From contig JAPLWT010000033.1 of the NCBI GenBank assembly GCA_026396455.1, positions 1-23,390 of the forward strand: 23,390 nt of DNA, read 5' to 3'. Of this stretch, positions 15,469 through 23,229 are shown piece by piece. A program made the position numbers and the translations under genes. Source of the stretch: Microcaldota archaeon. GTDB taxonomy: Archaea; Micrarchaeota; Micrarchaeia; Burarchaeales; Fermentimicrarchaeaceae. Below the pieces are notes generated by a model that searched no databases, had not been told where the DNA came from, and saw only the letters and a list, made by a program, of their open reading frames with translations. Positions within the stretch are counted from its first letter, which is position 1. The number at the start of each line of letters is the position of its first letter.

Positions 15469-15828
15469 TCAGCAAGCCGAGGAAACAGTCATGCCTACGG
15501 TCATGCTGATAAAGATGTTGACCAGTATTGGAGCCAACACTGCAAGGATTATGCCGATAATCCCTCCAACCAGGAGAGACATTGCCCATCCCTGCGCCTT
15601 TGCCTTCGTCTCGGCACCGAATGCCTGACCAGCTGCATAGGCCAATCCTGCGAACAGGAAGAGTATCAAGGCCAGCGTTGGCAGTATTCCGATTACCAGT
15701 ATCTTGAACTGGCAAAGACCGTCTGCTATCTGTTGTGCCATCTGCGTTGTGGTCACTGATGCTGAGACCAATCCCACAGCCAAGAACAGAGACAACAGAG
15801 CTGTCATCATTCTTGTCTTCATTTTCAA
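15469..15828 (-). CDS. VirB2/TrbC-like pilin, first copy
   Basis: A 119-residue protein with a signal peptide (1-23, ending LVSA), then TTTQMAQQIADGLCQF and two membrane helices around GILPTLALILFLFAGLAYAA and LLVGGIIGIILAVLAPILVN, joined by ETKAKAQGWAMS. Length and layout fit VirB2/TrbC pilins. Cysteines at 39 and 119 coincide with those of the other pilin in a gap-free alignment. The start has a strong site (GGGGTGAT, about 5 nt before the ATG). It is the first gene of the cluster and has a TATA box and a palindrome in its leader. It is probably the major filament subunit, but which pilin dominates cannot be told from sequence. Confidence 0.9.
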   Translation of the reverse strand: MKMKTRMMTALLSLFLAVGLVSASVTTTQMAQQIADGLCQFKILVIGILPTLALILFLFAGLAYAAGQAFGAETKAKAQGWAMSLLVGGIIGIILAVLAPILVNIFISMTVGMTVSSAC

Positions 15829-15844
15829 TCACCCCTTATTTTTT

Positions 15845-15862
15845 ACTCCTTTTCAAAGGAGT
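15845..15862. promoter_or_regulatory. Perfect 8-bp inverted repeat in the pilin leader
   Basis: ACTCCTTT at 15845-15852 and AAAGGAGT at 15855-15862 form a perfect inverted repeat with a 2-nt centre. It lies about 25-49 nt downstream of the TATA box and 17 nt or more before the pilin ATG, at or just after the expected start of transcription. It may be an operator bound by a dimeric regulator, or a 7-bp RNA hairpin with a UGAA loop at the 5' end of the pilin mRNA. Confidence 0.6.
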
Positions 15863-15886
15863 TTCTTATACATCTATATTTAGTAG

Positions 15887-15894
15887 TATTTAAA
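15887..15894 (-). promoter_or_regulatory. TATA box of the pilin operon
   Basis: The minus strand reads TTTAAATA preceded by GAAAGG, a reasonable BRE plus TATA. It predicts a transcription start near 15865 and a leader of about 37 nt containing the inverted repeat and the GGGGTGAT ribosome-binding site. It is the most promoter-like site at the head of the secretion-like cluster. Confidence 0.6.
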
Positions 15895-15978
15895 CCTTTC
15901 TATAAGTGTACTAGAACAAGCAACGAATTGTTATTCTCTAGAAAATGATAAATACACCTGATTTCATAGTTATTATAG

Positions 15979-15986
15979 CTATATAA
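15979..15986 (+). promoter_or_regulatory. TATA box of the plus-strand small membrane gene
   Basis: CTATATAA lies 26 nt before the ATG at 16005, which suggests a leaderless transcript. The pilin promoter lies about 90 nt away on the other strand, so the two genes are divergently transcribed from a shared 176-nt spacer. Confidence 0.5.
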
Positions 15987-16004
15987 CGGGGCAAGGCGTA
16001 GAAT

Positions 16005-16376
16005 ATGAAAACATTCGAGGGGCATAGTGACATTGAAAGAAGCTTTGGAGGTGACGACAGGAAGCTGGTATTCCCGATGTATTTCCTTAGGGCAGTATCC
16101 GTAACCCTCATCCTTTTTCTGCTGTCTTATATAACAGAAAGGCTGCTGGCAATGCTCGTAGTACCGACCTTTCTAGAATTTATTCTTGAGAACTATCTTG
16201 TTGCACTCTTCATGCTTGTCATTCTCTTCATAGGGCAGCTGCTTTTCTATGCATACCGTTCGAGAAGCGGCGTTAGGATTAGAAGGAGCACCTGGGAGAT
16301 CATTGTAGGGTATGCGTTGCCAGTAATCGGCATTATAGCTGCTGTGTACACTGCATATGCAATAGGTGCTACGTAA
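16005..16376 (+). CDS. Small membrane protein with three transmembrane helices
   Basis: A 123-residue protein with a charged N-terminus (about 1-22) and hydrophobic segments at about 27-52, 60-85 and 98-121. A basic loop (YRSRSGVRIRRS) lies between the second and third helices. No family was recognised. It is the only complete plus-strand gene in the window. It diverges from the pilins and overlaps the end of the glycosyltransferase gene tail to tail by 8 nt. A TATA box sits at leaderless distance. A link with the pilin cluster is possible by position only. Confidence 0.75.
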   Translation: MKTFEGHSDIERSFGGDDRKLVFPMYFLRAVSVTLILFLLSYITERLLAMLVVPTFLEFILENYLVALFMLVILFIGQLLFYAYRSRSGVRIRRSTWEIIVGYALPVIGIIAAVYTAYAIGAT

Positions 16377-17886
16377 CTCTTTTGAGCACAATATAGCTGC
16401 CGTGCGAGGAATTAAATTCAATAGAGTAATCCTGCAGTGGCGATGTTGAGTAAGTTTCATAGACCTTGGAATCCATCACAACATGCGCGTTGTTGGAGCT
16501 GTTTGCGATCATCTTCTCTACTTCTGATGCATTGGTTAGGTCTTGGTTATGAACCAACCCGAGCGCCATTTCATATACTGTTTTGTATGCGATGTAGCCT
16601 GCAGAGGAACCGGGCTTTAGGACTTTCATGTCGAAACCCGCATAATCTGGAGTGCGCTCTCCATGGAACTTATAGAATACGACTTCGGGCAGCCCGTCAT
16701 CGCTTATTGTCATTATGCTTGTCTTATTCCTCAGGAAAAGCCCCACCTCGACTCGATCGTTGAGCACATTATTAGAACTAAGGTACGGCTCCGTGAATTC
16801 GGGGTTGGATACGTATGGTAAAGTCAGTATGAAGAATAGGAAAAGCACTGGGATAAAGAATTTTCTGTCTCTTATCTGCAACGCTACCCTGGCGCATAGG
16901 ATGGAGAACGGAGGCACTGCCAAGAGGAAATACCAGGAGTAGAACTGAGCTGCACCAAGGAAAACAAGCATGAGCACCAGCCAGACGAATATGAACCTAT
17001 CCTCCCTGTTCTTCAGGTTTATCAGGAGTAAGCCACCAAAAAACATAATGCTCCAGGGCAGGGTGAGCCTCAGGAATTGCAGCGTATTATCCAGCAGCAT
17101 AAGCCTATCGGATGAAGCATGCACTCTGAAGAAAAGATCGTAGATGTAGGATATCCTTATATCCGCCCCCTGCCCAGAAGGCGCGTAGATGGAAAAAATA
17201 ATGGCGTATAGCATCATGGCAAGCGGAACCCCGGAAAGTGAGATGAGGAAGCTTCTGCCCATTTTGGTGTCATGCGCCATCTTCTTGCTCCCAAGATAAT
17301 ACGCGATCCCAAGGGCTGGAAGGAGGAATGCTATGATGGATTTCGTGAAGAAGAGCAATGCCGCAGCGAGCCCTGCGTAGTACATGTATTTCCTATCCCT
17401 CTCCCCTTCCATGTAGAGCAGAACTCCGGAGATAAGGAGGAAGGAGACCATGGTTTCGAGAAGCAGATTTTCGCTCACCATAATTGCAATTGGATTTATT
17501 GTGAATATCAGTGAGGATAAGAAAGCCACATCCTCTCCGTATAATTTTCTTGCCAGGAAGTACACGGCAAGCGTAGAAAGCACCCCAAAGATGATGGCGG
17601 GCAGCTTATAGATGACTTCAAGCGGCATACCGGGCGTTACTGCATTGAAGAAGAATATGACGGACGAGTACACGGCGAAACCTAGAGTGGGTTTCCAGGA
17701 TATTATGTGGCCCATGAAATATGGCACTAGGGCTGGGCTGCGGATGAATTCATCAATTATTTCAGCATATACTGGCTCATCACCGTATAGGGGTCTAGGC
17801 GGCAGGTAGAACAGCCTTATCGCAAGGGAGAGCAGAAGGAGTATGGAAATGAAAACTGCATTCTTATTTTGTTTATATAGTTCCAT
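16369..17886 (-). CDS. GT39/ArnT-like membrane glycosyltransferase
   Basis: A 505-residue protein with about ten or more transmembrane helices in its first 370 residues and a soluble C-terminal domain of about 130 residues. The first external loop carries LYGDEPVY (D36/E37), the acidic catalytic motif of GT-C enzymes of the PMT/ArnT type that use lipid-phosphate sugars. A second acidic motif, ENLLLETMVSFL, and a phosphate-binding-like FFTKSI loop also fit. It should transfer a sugar from a dolichyl-type carrier on the outer face of the membrane; acceptor and sugar are unknown. It lies 24 nt after the six-helix membrane gene. Nearby surface proteins rich in sequons are plausible substrates only in a general sense. 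Confidence 0.85.
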   Translation of the reverse strand: MELYKQNKNAVFISILLLLSLAIRLFYLPPRPLYGDEPVYAEIIDEFIRSPALVPYFMGHIISWKPTLGFAVYSSVIFFFNAVTPGMPLEVIYKLPAIIFGVLSTLAVYFLARKLYGEDVAFLSSLIFTINPIAIMVSENLLLETMVSFLLISGVLLYMEGERDRKYMYYAGLAAALLFFTKSIIAFLLPALGIAYYLGSKKMAHDTKMGRSFLISLSGVPLAMMLYAIIFSIYAPSGQGADIRISYIYDLFFRVHASSDRLMLLDNTLQFLRLTLPWSIMFFGGLLLINLKNREDRFIFVWLVLMLVFLGAAQFYSWYFLLAVPPFSILCARVALQIRDRKFFIPVLFLFFILTLPYVSNPEFTEPYLSSNNVLNDRVEVGLFLRNKTSIMTISDDGLPEVVFYKFHGERTPDYAGFDMKVLKPGSSAGYIAYKTVYEMALGLVHNQDLTNASEVEKMIANSSNNAHVVMDSKVYETYSTSPLQDYSIEFNSSHGSYIVLKRVT

Positions 17887-17910
17887 TAATTTCCCCAGCA
17901 GACCTGCTAG

Positions 17911-18651
17911 CTACTTCAATATGGTGTACTTGGTTAGGTACATCTGCGTCTGCAGTATCACCAGGAAGGGCAGCACAATGAGCGAGTTCAGCACCAGCAT
18001 GACATACCTGCTCCAGGTGAAGTGTAAACTAGCAAGGAAAACAGAACCCGCATCAAGCACTGTGAGTATGACAAAGCCAAGAACCAGCCAGAGCAAGAAA
18101 AGCATGAACTTATTCTTTATCATATAAAGGCTCATCCTCATCGCCTCTGTCAGCCTCAACTCATCTATTACTATTGCGGCGGGCACATAGAAAAGCACAA
18201 GGGAAATTAGGAAGGAGAAGAGGGGAGTTGTCAGGCCCTCGACTTGGTATTCATAGGAAACAAGCAGCACAACAAGGGAGAGCACCAATGCTATGCTGTA
18301 GAGCAGGAATATGGTCATCGTGTATTTCTCTATTCCTTCAATGACCTCCATCCTTATGTTCGTCATAGTTCTCTGGGACTTTATGACTAGGTTTATGGAT
18401 ACGATTGCAAATGATACAAGGAAAAGAGAGGCCAGGGAACTCACAAATATGAGGCCTATATCGAAGTATGTCAAGTCAACGAACATGCTCCCCGTCCTCA
18501 GGAAGGTGGCTCCCATCGAGACATAGGTTGGCATGGGTGAGAGCAGCGGTATGGCGAAAGCGAGCAGGAAAGGCACTGAGAAGAACAGCACTAGTTTGGC
18601 GTTTTTCCTGAATGCCTCAATGCTGTATTCTATCACTTCTGTCTCAACCAA
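17911..18651 (-). CDS. Six-helix integral membrane protein of unknown function
   Basis: The protein has 246 residues from TTG 18651, with GGTGG 4 nt upstream; no nearby ATG gives the full N-terminus. Six hydrophobic segments are visible (about 20-38, 63-90, 112-135, 140-165, 183-205, 213-238). The amphipathic N-terminus (EYSIEAFRKNAKLVLFFSVP) and the EAMRMSLYMIKNKF helix before the fifth segment resemble archaeal DUF4013/DUF975-like membrane proteins. The family assignment is tentative. It lies 24 nt before the glycosyltransferase and 59 nt after aspS, with its own TATA-like box, and may share a transcript with the glycosyltransferase. Confidence 0.75.
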   Translation of the reverse strand: MVETEVIEYSIEAFRKNAKLVLFFSVPFLLAFAIPLLSPMPTYVSMGATFLRTGSMFVDLTYFDIGLIFVSSLASLFLVSFAIVSINLVIKSQRTMTNIRMEVIEGIEKYTMTIFLLYSIALVLSLVVLLVSYEYQVEGLTTPLFSFLISLVLFYVPAAIVIDELRLTEAMRMSLYMIKNKFMLFLLWLVLGFVILTVLDAGSVFLASLHFTWSRYVMLVLNSLIVLPFLVILQTQMYLTKYTILK

Positions 18652-18680
18652 CTTACCACCAATATAGATTTAAGTTGACA

Positions 18681-18692
18681 TTTTTTAAATAC
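18681..18692 (-). promoter_or_regulatory. TATA box of the membrane protein/glycosyltransferase pair
   Basis: The minus strand reads GTATTTAAAAAA about 30-40 nt before the TTG at 18651. Together with GGTGG at 18656-18660 this gives a short leader with a ribosome-binding site. It lies in the 59-nt gap after aspS. Confidence 0.5.
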
Positions 18693-18710
18693 CTACCGCT
18701 CTTACGGCCG

Positions 18711-20006
18711 TTAGGGCGTTATCCTAGTCCTATCCCGTGGGAAGAGGGCGCATTCCCGTATGTTATTCCTGTTGCAGAGCTTCATTGCCAGTCTCTCTGC
18801 CCCGATTGCCCAGCCAGCATGGGGTGGAGCGCCCATCTTGAATGCACTGACGTAGAACTCGAAGTCTTTCGGGTCAAGCCCTCTTGATTCGAGCTGCTCC
18901 GCAAGCAGCTTGGGAAGGTGAATCCTCTGCGCACCGGATGCTATTTCCATCCCCCCGTACATCAGGTCAAATGCATTGCAGATTTCAGGGTTCTTCTCAT
19001 TTGGCATGGAATAGAATGCCCTGCTTTTCGTGGGCCATTCGGTTATGAAGAAAATTTCCTCTCCAAGCAGCTCAGCTGCCTTGAGCTCCTGCTCCCTGTT
19101 GAAGTCCGCGCCCCATTCCAGCTTCTCGCCTTTCTCATTGAGCAGCTCAACTATGCGGGTGTATGTATGTCTCTCTATTTTGTCTGGAACTTTCAAATTC
19201 GAACCTAGCAGCTTGAGCTCTGCCGGGCAGCTTTCGTTCACATCAGAGATTACGTGCTTCATCACATCCTCCAGCACGTTCATTGCATCGTTGTGGTCCG
19301 CGAATCCTATCTCAACATCAAGCGAAATCAGCTCATTGAGATGCGTTGTTGTGTTGTGCTTCTCAGCCCTGAACACAGGAGTTGTCATGAAGACCTTGTC
19401 AATCCCTCCTATCACGGCAAGCTGCTTGTAGAGCTGGGGGGACTGCGCGAGGAAAGCCTTCCTCTCGAAATACTCAACTGGGAATAGCTCGGTACCGCCC
19501 TCTGTTGCAGCCGACACTATGCAGGGCGGGTTCACCTCGGTGAAGCCCAACTGGTGCAGCCTACCCCGGAAGGAGTGCAGCATCTGGCTTTTGACCTTGA
19601 AAACCGCACTGGTCTCAATCCTCCTCAGGTCGATATGCCTGTGGTTAAGGCGCACATCAAGCTCTGCGGGAACCTTGCCCGTAACCTCAAACGGGATCTT
19701 CACTTCCACGGGGTTCAGGTCTAGGATCCCGGTGGGGTTGATTTCCACCCCCCCTCTTGCCTGCTTCTCCTCTCTCACTATCCCGCTTATTGACACGACG
19801 CTTTCCTTCACCAGGCTCATCCCGTTCAGAACTGCATCGTCAGTGACTCCTTTCTTACCGGTGACCTGAATCAAGCCCGTCCAATCACGGAGTATCAGGA
19901 ACTTCACCTTTCCCATGTCCCTCACTTCGTGCACCCAGCCCGCGAGGGAAACTTTCTGTCCGTTCATCCCGGGCTTTATGTCACATGCGTAATGGGTTCT
20001 CAACAT
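18711..20006 (-). CDS. aspS: Aspartyl-tRNA synthetase, archaeal type
   Basis: The 431-residue protein has the usual length of archaeal/eukaryotic-type AspRS. An N-terminal OB-fold for anticodon binding (about 1-105) precedes a class II catalytic core. Motif 1 is around GFTEVNPP (154-161). ATEGGTELFP (167-176) and AQSPQLYKQ (187-195) follow. Motif 2 begins FRAEKHNTTTHLNE (212-225), and motif 3 is GWAIGAERL (398-406). It charges tRNA-Asp with aspartate. Residue 26 is His, in GWVHEV, where discriminating archaeal enzymes have Trp, so it may also charge tRNA-Asn. GAGGTG lies 5 nt before the ATG and overlaps the stop of the surface-protein gene. Confidence 0.97.
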   Translation of the reverse strand: MLRTHYACDIKPGMNGQKVSLAGWVHEVRDMGKVKFLILRDWTGLIQVTGKKGVTDDAVLNGMSLVKESVVSISGIVREEKQARGGVEINPTGILDLNPVEVKIPFEVTGKVPAELDVRLNHRHIDLRRIETSAVFKVKSQMLHSFRGRLHQLGFTEVNPPCIVSAATEGGTELFPVEYFERKAFLAQSPQLYKQLAVIGGIDKVFMTTPVFRAEKHNTTTHLNELISLDVEIGFADHNDAMNVLEDVMKHVISDVNESCPAELKLLGSNLKVPDKIERHTYTRIVELLNEKGEKLEWGADFNREQELKAAELLGEEIFFITEWPTKSRAFYSMPNEKNPEICNAFDLMYGGMEIASGAQRIHLPKLLAEQLESRGLDPKDFEFYVSAFKMGAPPHAGWAIGAERLAMKLCNRNNIRECALFPRDRTRITP

Positions 20007-20015
20007 ATGCGCACC

Positions 20016-21887
20016 TCAATACTTATCCTTGGAGGATCCTCCACCAGTTCTGAAAGGAGATTTTATTCTGTTTATTATGAAGGCTAGTATAATTATAATT
20101 ATGACTACTCCCACTATGCCGAATTTTATGGATTCTATTCTTCTCTTCTGATCTCCAGCGAGGGCCCGGGCTTGCCTAGCAAAACTGCTTGCCCTGTCGG
20201 GATTGGAGTATGCATAAAGTGACGCTTGCTGGAGGGCATTTTCCGCTTCAGAAAGATCTGGAGCGATTATCAGCAACTGGTCAGAGGCAGCATCACTGAT
20301 GGCTGCAGCTGCGAGGCCTATCGCATTTTTTGCATTGTCTATCCTGCTCATCTTTTCTTTCAATCCGGTTTCTATTGATGTGAGGTTCGCGTCCGCTTCC
20401 TGCGTGAAGTTCAGCGAAGAGTTGAAGTCGAGTTCAGAGAGCTTAATGACGGCTTTCTGCAGTGATAGATTGGCATCGGAGAAATTAATATCCTGCTTGA
20501 CGCTAACCCCGAGATCCCTTATGCTATACATCCTGTTGACAACCTTGTTTATTTCAGAGAATGTTGAGATTGATTTTTCCACAGTTACTTCGTTGGCCGG
20601 AAGCATTTGTATGTACAGCAGGTATTCGGTAAAAGTTCCATTCTTTATGTTATCTCTGTAATTCTTAAGCTGGTCAATGGTGGAGTTGCTGTAATTTGAG
20701 GAGAACTCGCCGAGCTGGCTCTTGACTTTGGTCAGATTTTCCGCATAGGTTCCGAAAATCTCAGCAAGCTTATCTTTTATGATGAGCTCCAGTATGTTCT
20801 TGGCATTATTGGATTTCTCAATCGCGATATCCGCAGATGTAACCACCACATCGTACTCTCCTTCCAGACATGCGGATTCGGTTCTGTTGAGGTATTCGGC
20901 AGCCAAGGAGATTAAGGATTCTGCTTCATATGACTTGGCGCCCAGATTAGAGACCTGCGTTTCAAGTGTTTTTGAATAGCTGACGGAAAGGTTTGCCTGC
21001 GTGAGCTTATCAGCTATGTTGCTGAACTTAGCTATGTCGGCCTGTACCAAGTTTATTGCAACGCCCGCTTCATTCTTTGTCTGAATAGCTAGCTGCTGGG
21101 CCAGAGTAGCATTGTATCTCGAAGCTTCAAACTCCTTGGATTTGTATGCAGACTGAGCGGTTATGAGGGCAGACATTGCACCTGAGTAATTTTGAAGTGC
21201 TAGGGAAAGGTGGGATTCTGCTTTTGATGTTGATACGCATCTCGAATTCAACGCAAGTGCTATTGTGCTGTTTGTTTGTTCAATTGCATTGAACGCATCA
21301 GCAATTTCCTGCTGTGCTTCTGCTATTGAATTTGCAGCCAGCTGCTCGGTCTGTGTCCCCGTCTGGGCAACGGACAACTCGCTCTGGGTGAGCCCGTGTA
21401 TGTATATCATGTCCGGATAGGACTCCTGTTGGAGGTCCTCAAACCAGCACCCTATCCTGCAGTTCACAAATTTGTAGGAATAATCCACCTCGTAGTTGTG
21501 GGGTACGCCGGGGTACGTGAGCGATGAGTCCGGGTTTGGGTCTATCTGGATGATGAAGTCAAACTGGTAGTTGCTGGACTGCGCGTACTTATATCCCTGC
21601 GACTGCCCATACGCTTTTCCTGCACTGGCATAGCTGAGGCACGAGCTATTTTCGCTGGGTGGACAGATGCACACCTTGGGGTAAACCGGCAGAGGGGTGA
21701 GGATATACGTATCCCCTATGTGGTCTGTGAGCTTAATCAAAACGCTGTCCACGCAGAACTCATAGGAGCCTGCAGGATTGGATATGAAGAAGCTTATGGT
21801 TGTGGTCTCATTTGGGGAAACAATTTTGGTTGAATGCACAACTAGCATCAGGCAGATTATTGAAAGCAGCAAGCTCAGCTTCCTCAT
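20016..21887 (-). CDS. Membrane-anchored helical surface protein
   Basis: A 623-residue protein with a signal peptide (1-19) and a Cys-containing beta-rich domain to about 165 (CVDS, KVCICPP, CRIGCWF). A long helical region follows (about 170-575) rich in Ala, Ser, Glu, Gln and Asn, with repeated helical hairpins. A C-terminal transmembrane helix at about 590-607 precedes a short basic tail. More than ten N-x-S/T sequons mark it as extracellular and probably glycosylated. It resembles stalk-like archaeal surface proteins, but no family was recognised. AGGTAAT lies about 5 nt before the ATG. aspS follows 9 nt after its stop and a tRNA-modification gene precedes it, so the housekeeping context gives no hint of its job. 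Confidence 0.85.
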   Translation of the reverse strand: MRKLSLLLSIICLMLVVHSTKIVSPNETTTISFFISNPAGSYEFCVDSVLIKLTDHIGDTYILTPLPVYPKVCICPPSENSSCLSYASAGKAYGQSQGYKYAQSSNYQFDFIIQIDPNPDSSLTYPGVPHNYEVDYSYKFVNCRIGCWFEDLQQESYPDMIYIHGLTQSELSVAQTGTQTEQLAANSIAEAQQEIADAFNAIEQTNSTIALALNSRCVSTSKAESHLSLALQNYSGAMSALITAQSAYKSKEFEASRYNATLAQQLAIQTKNEAGVAINLVQADIAKFSNIADKLTQANLSVSYSKTLETQVSNLGAKSYEAESLISLAAEYLNRTESACLEGEYDVVVTSADIAIEKSNNAKNILELIIKDKLAEIFGTYAENLTKVKSQLGEFSSNYSNSTIDQLKNYRDNIKNGTFTEYLLYIQMLPANEVTVEKSISTFSEINKVVNRMYSIRDLGVSVKQDINFSDANLSLQKAVIKLSELDFNSSLNFTQEADANLTSIETGLKEKMSRIDNAKNAIGLAAAAISDAASDQLLIIAPDLSEAENALQQASLYAYSNPDRASSFARQARALAGDQKRRIESIKFGIVGVVIIIIILAFIINRIKSPFRTGGGSSKDKY

Positions 21888-21923
21888 GAGTATTACCTAC
21901 TAGTAACTGTAAATTCGGGAATA

Positions 21924-23177
21924 TTAAGCTATGGCTTTCAGGTAGCATGCCGCTGCGTCGCATATGGTCACGTTGACGAACTCCCCAAGTTGCCCGCCTT
22001 TCATGACAACCTGCTTGTAGTTCTTATTCCTGCCTGCCATGCTCTCCCCTCGGTATTCAGTTAACAGAATTTCAAATCTATTTCCAATGAATTTCTTGTT
22101 TTTCTCCAGACCGATCTTTTTGCAAAGTGAGTTCATCGCCCTGCTCCTATCATTTACTGTCTCATTCGGGAGCCTCTTCATGGAAGCAGCCTTTGTTCCG
22201 GGCCTTGGGAAGAACTTGGAATTGTTCACAACATCTGGCTTCAGCTCCTTTATAACATCAACCGTTCTCTGGAATGCTTCTTCAGATTCTGTCGGGAAAC
22301 CGACTATTATGTCGGTTGCAAGCGTCAGTTCAGGGAACTCTCTCCTGAATTCCCCCACAACCTGTATGAACCCGCTCACGGAATACCTGCGGTTCATGTC
22401 CTTGAGCACCTGGTCATCGCCGGATTGCAGGGGCAGATGAAGGAACTTGTATACCTTATCGCTCCTGAAAGCATCAGTGAGTTCCGGCAGCATTCTCAGA
22501 GCATGCTCGGGATTTATCATGCCAACTCTTGTAAGGAATTTGCAATCGATCCTTCCAATCTTTTTTAGAAGAGAGGGCAGACTGGTTTTGGTATCAGTAC
22601 CATATGCGCCTGTGTCCATCGAGGTGAGCTGTATTTCTCTGAAGCCAGCTTTCACGCATTTCTCCACCTCCTTGATTATTGAATCCTCGGCATAACTGCG
22701 CAGGACCGGTCTGGCGAGCTTTGTCACACAGAAAGAGCAGCATGAGTTGCAACCTTCAGAGAGCGGAATCCTTGCTACCACGCCTGTTCGAATTTTTGGA
22801 AGAGAGAGTTTGTCATCCTTCTCGATGTCCAAAAAAACTTTCTTCTCATTTCCGTAAGCAGCTGCAACTGCATCACCAATGCGAGATAAAGCGTATGGAC
22901 CTACAAGCGATGCTTCTGGTGAGACTTTCTCAACCATCTCCCTGTTTGCAGCCGGCATGCAACCTGCAACTACAAGTTTTCTTCCTGAGAGTTTTTTCAG
23001 CCTGTCAATGATGCTCTGCTGGGTCTGAGTCTTCACAAAGCATGTATTGAGGACAACCACATCCGCCTCTTTTTCCTCCTTGCATAGCTCTATATTCCTC
23101 TTGGCAAGCACACCTCTGATTATTTCCGAATCGGCCTGATTCAAGGTGCAGCCGTATGTCTCTATGAAGGCTTTCAT
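21924..23177 (-). CDS. tRNA t6A37 methylthiotransferase, archaeal MiaB-like (e-MtaB type)
   Basis: The 417-residue protein has the three domains of methylthiotransferases. The N-terminal UPF0004 domain binds one 4Fe-4S cluster through C10, C46 and C73. The radical SAM domain carries C143-x3-C147-x2-C150 (EGCNSCCSFCVTK) with later HLPLQSGDD and ATDIIVGFPTE. A C-terminal TRAM-like domain covers about 355-417. The archaeal/eukaryotic branch of this family converts t6A at position 37 of tRNAs reading ANN codons to ms2t6A. Substrate choice is inferred from the branch, since NQADSE and overall length fit CDKAL1/e-MtaB better than MiaB. It diverges from the zinc-ribbon gene over a 52-nt spacer. Confidence 0.93.
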   Translation of the reverse strand: MKAFIETYGCTLNQADSEIIRGVLAKRNIELCKEEKEADVVVLNTCFVKTQTQQSIIDRLKKLSGRKLVVAGCMPAANREMVEKVSPEASLVGPYALSRIGDAVAAAYGNEKKVFLDIEKDDKLSLPKIRTGVVARIPLSEGCNSCCSFCVTKLARPVLRSYAEDSIIKEVEKCVKAGFREIQLTSMDTGAYGTDTKTSLPSLLKKIGRIDCKFLTRVGMINPEHALRMLPELTDAFRSDKVYKFLHLPLQSGDDQVLKDMNRRYSVSGFIQVVGEFRREFPELTLATDIIVGFPTESEEAFQRTVDVIKELKPDVVNNSKFFPRPGTKAASMKRLPNETVNDRSRAMNSLCKKIGLEKNKKFIGNRFEILLTEYRGESMAGRNKNYKQVVMKGGQLGEFVNVTICDAAACYLKAIA

Positions 23178-23229
23178 GATACCATCAGTATTTATAGGTT
23201 TCCTGCTTAAATTTTATAAGGTGAATGTA
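23178..23229. promoter_or_regulatory. Divergent promoter region
   Basis: The 52-nt spacer holds a TATA-like TATAAATA on the minus strand (about 23189-23196, close to the methylthiotransferase ATG at 23177) and an A/T box TTTTATAA on the plus strand (about 23212-23219). AGGTGA at 23219-23224 serves the plus-strand ATG at 23230. The plus-strand box is too close for a normal leader, so the upstream AGTATTTATAGG (about 23188-23199) may act on both strands. Confidence 0.4.
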
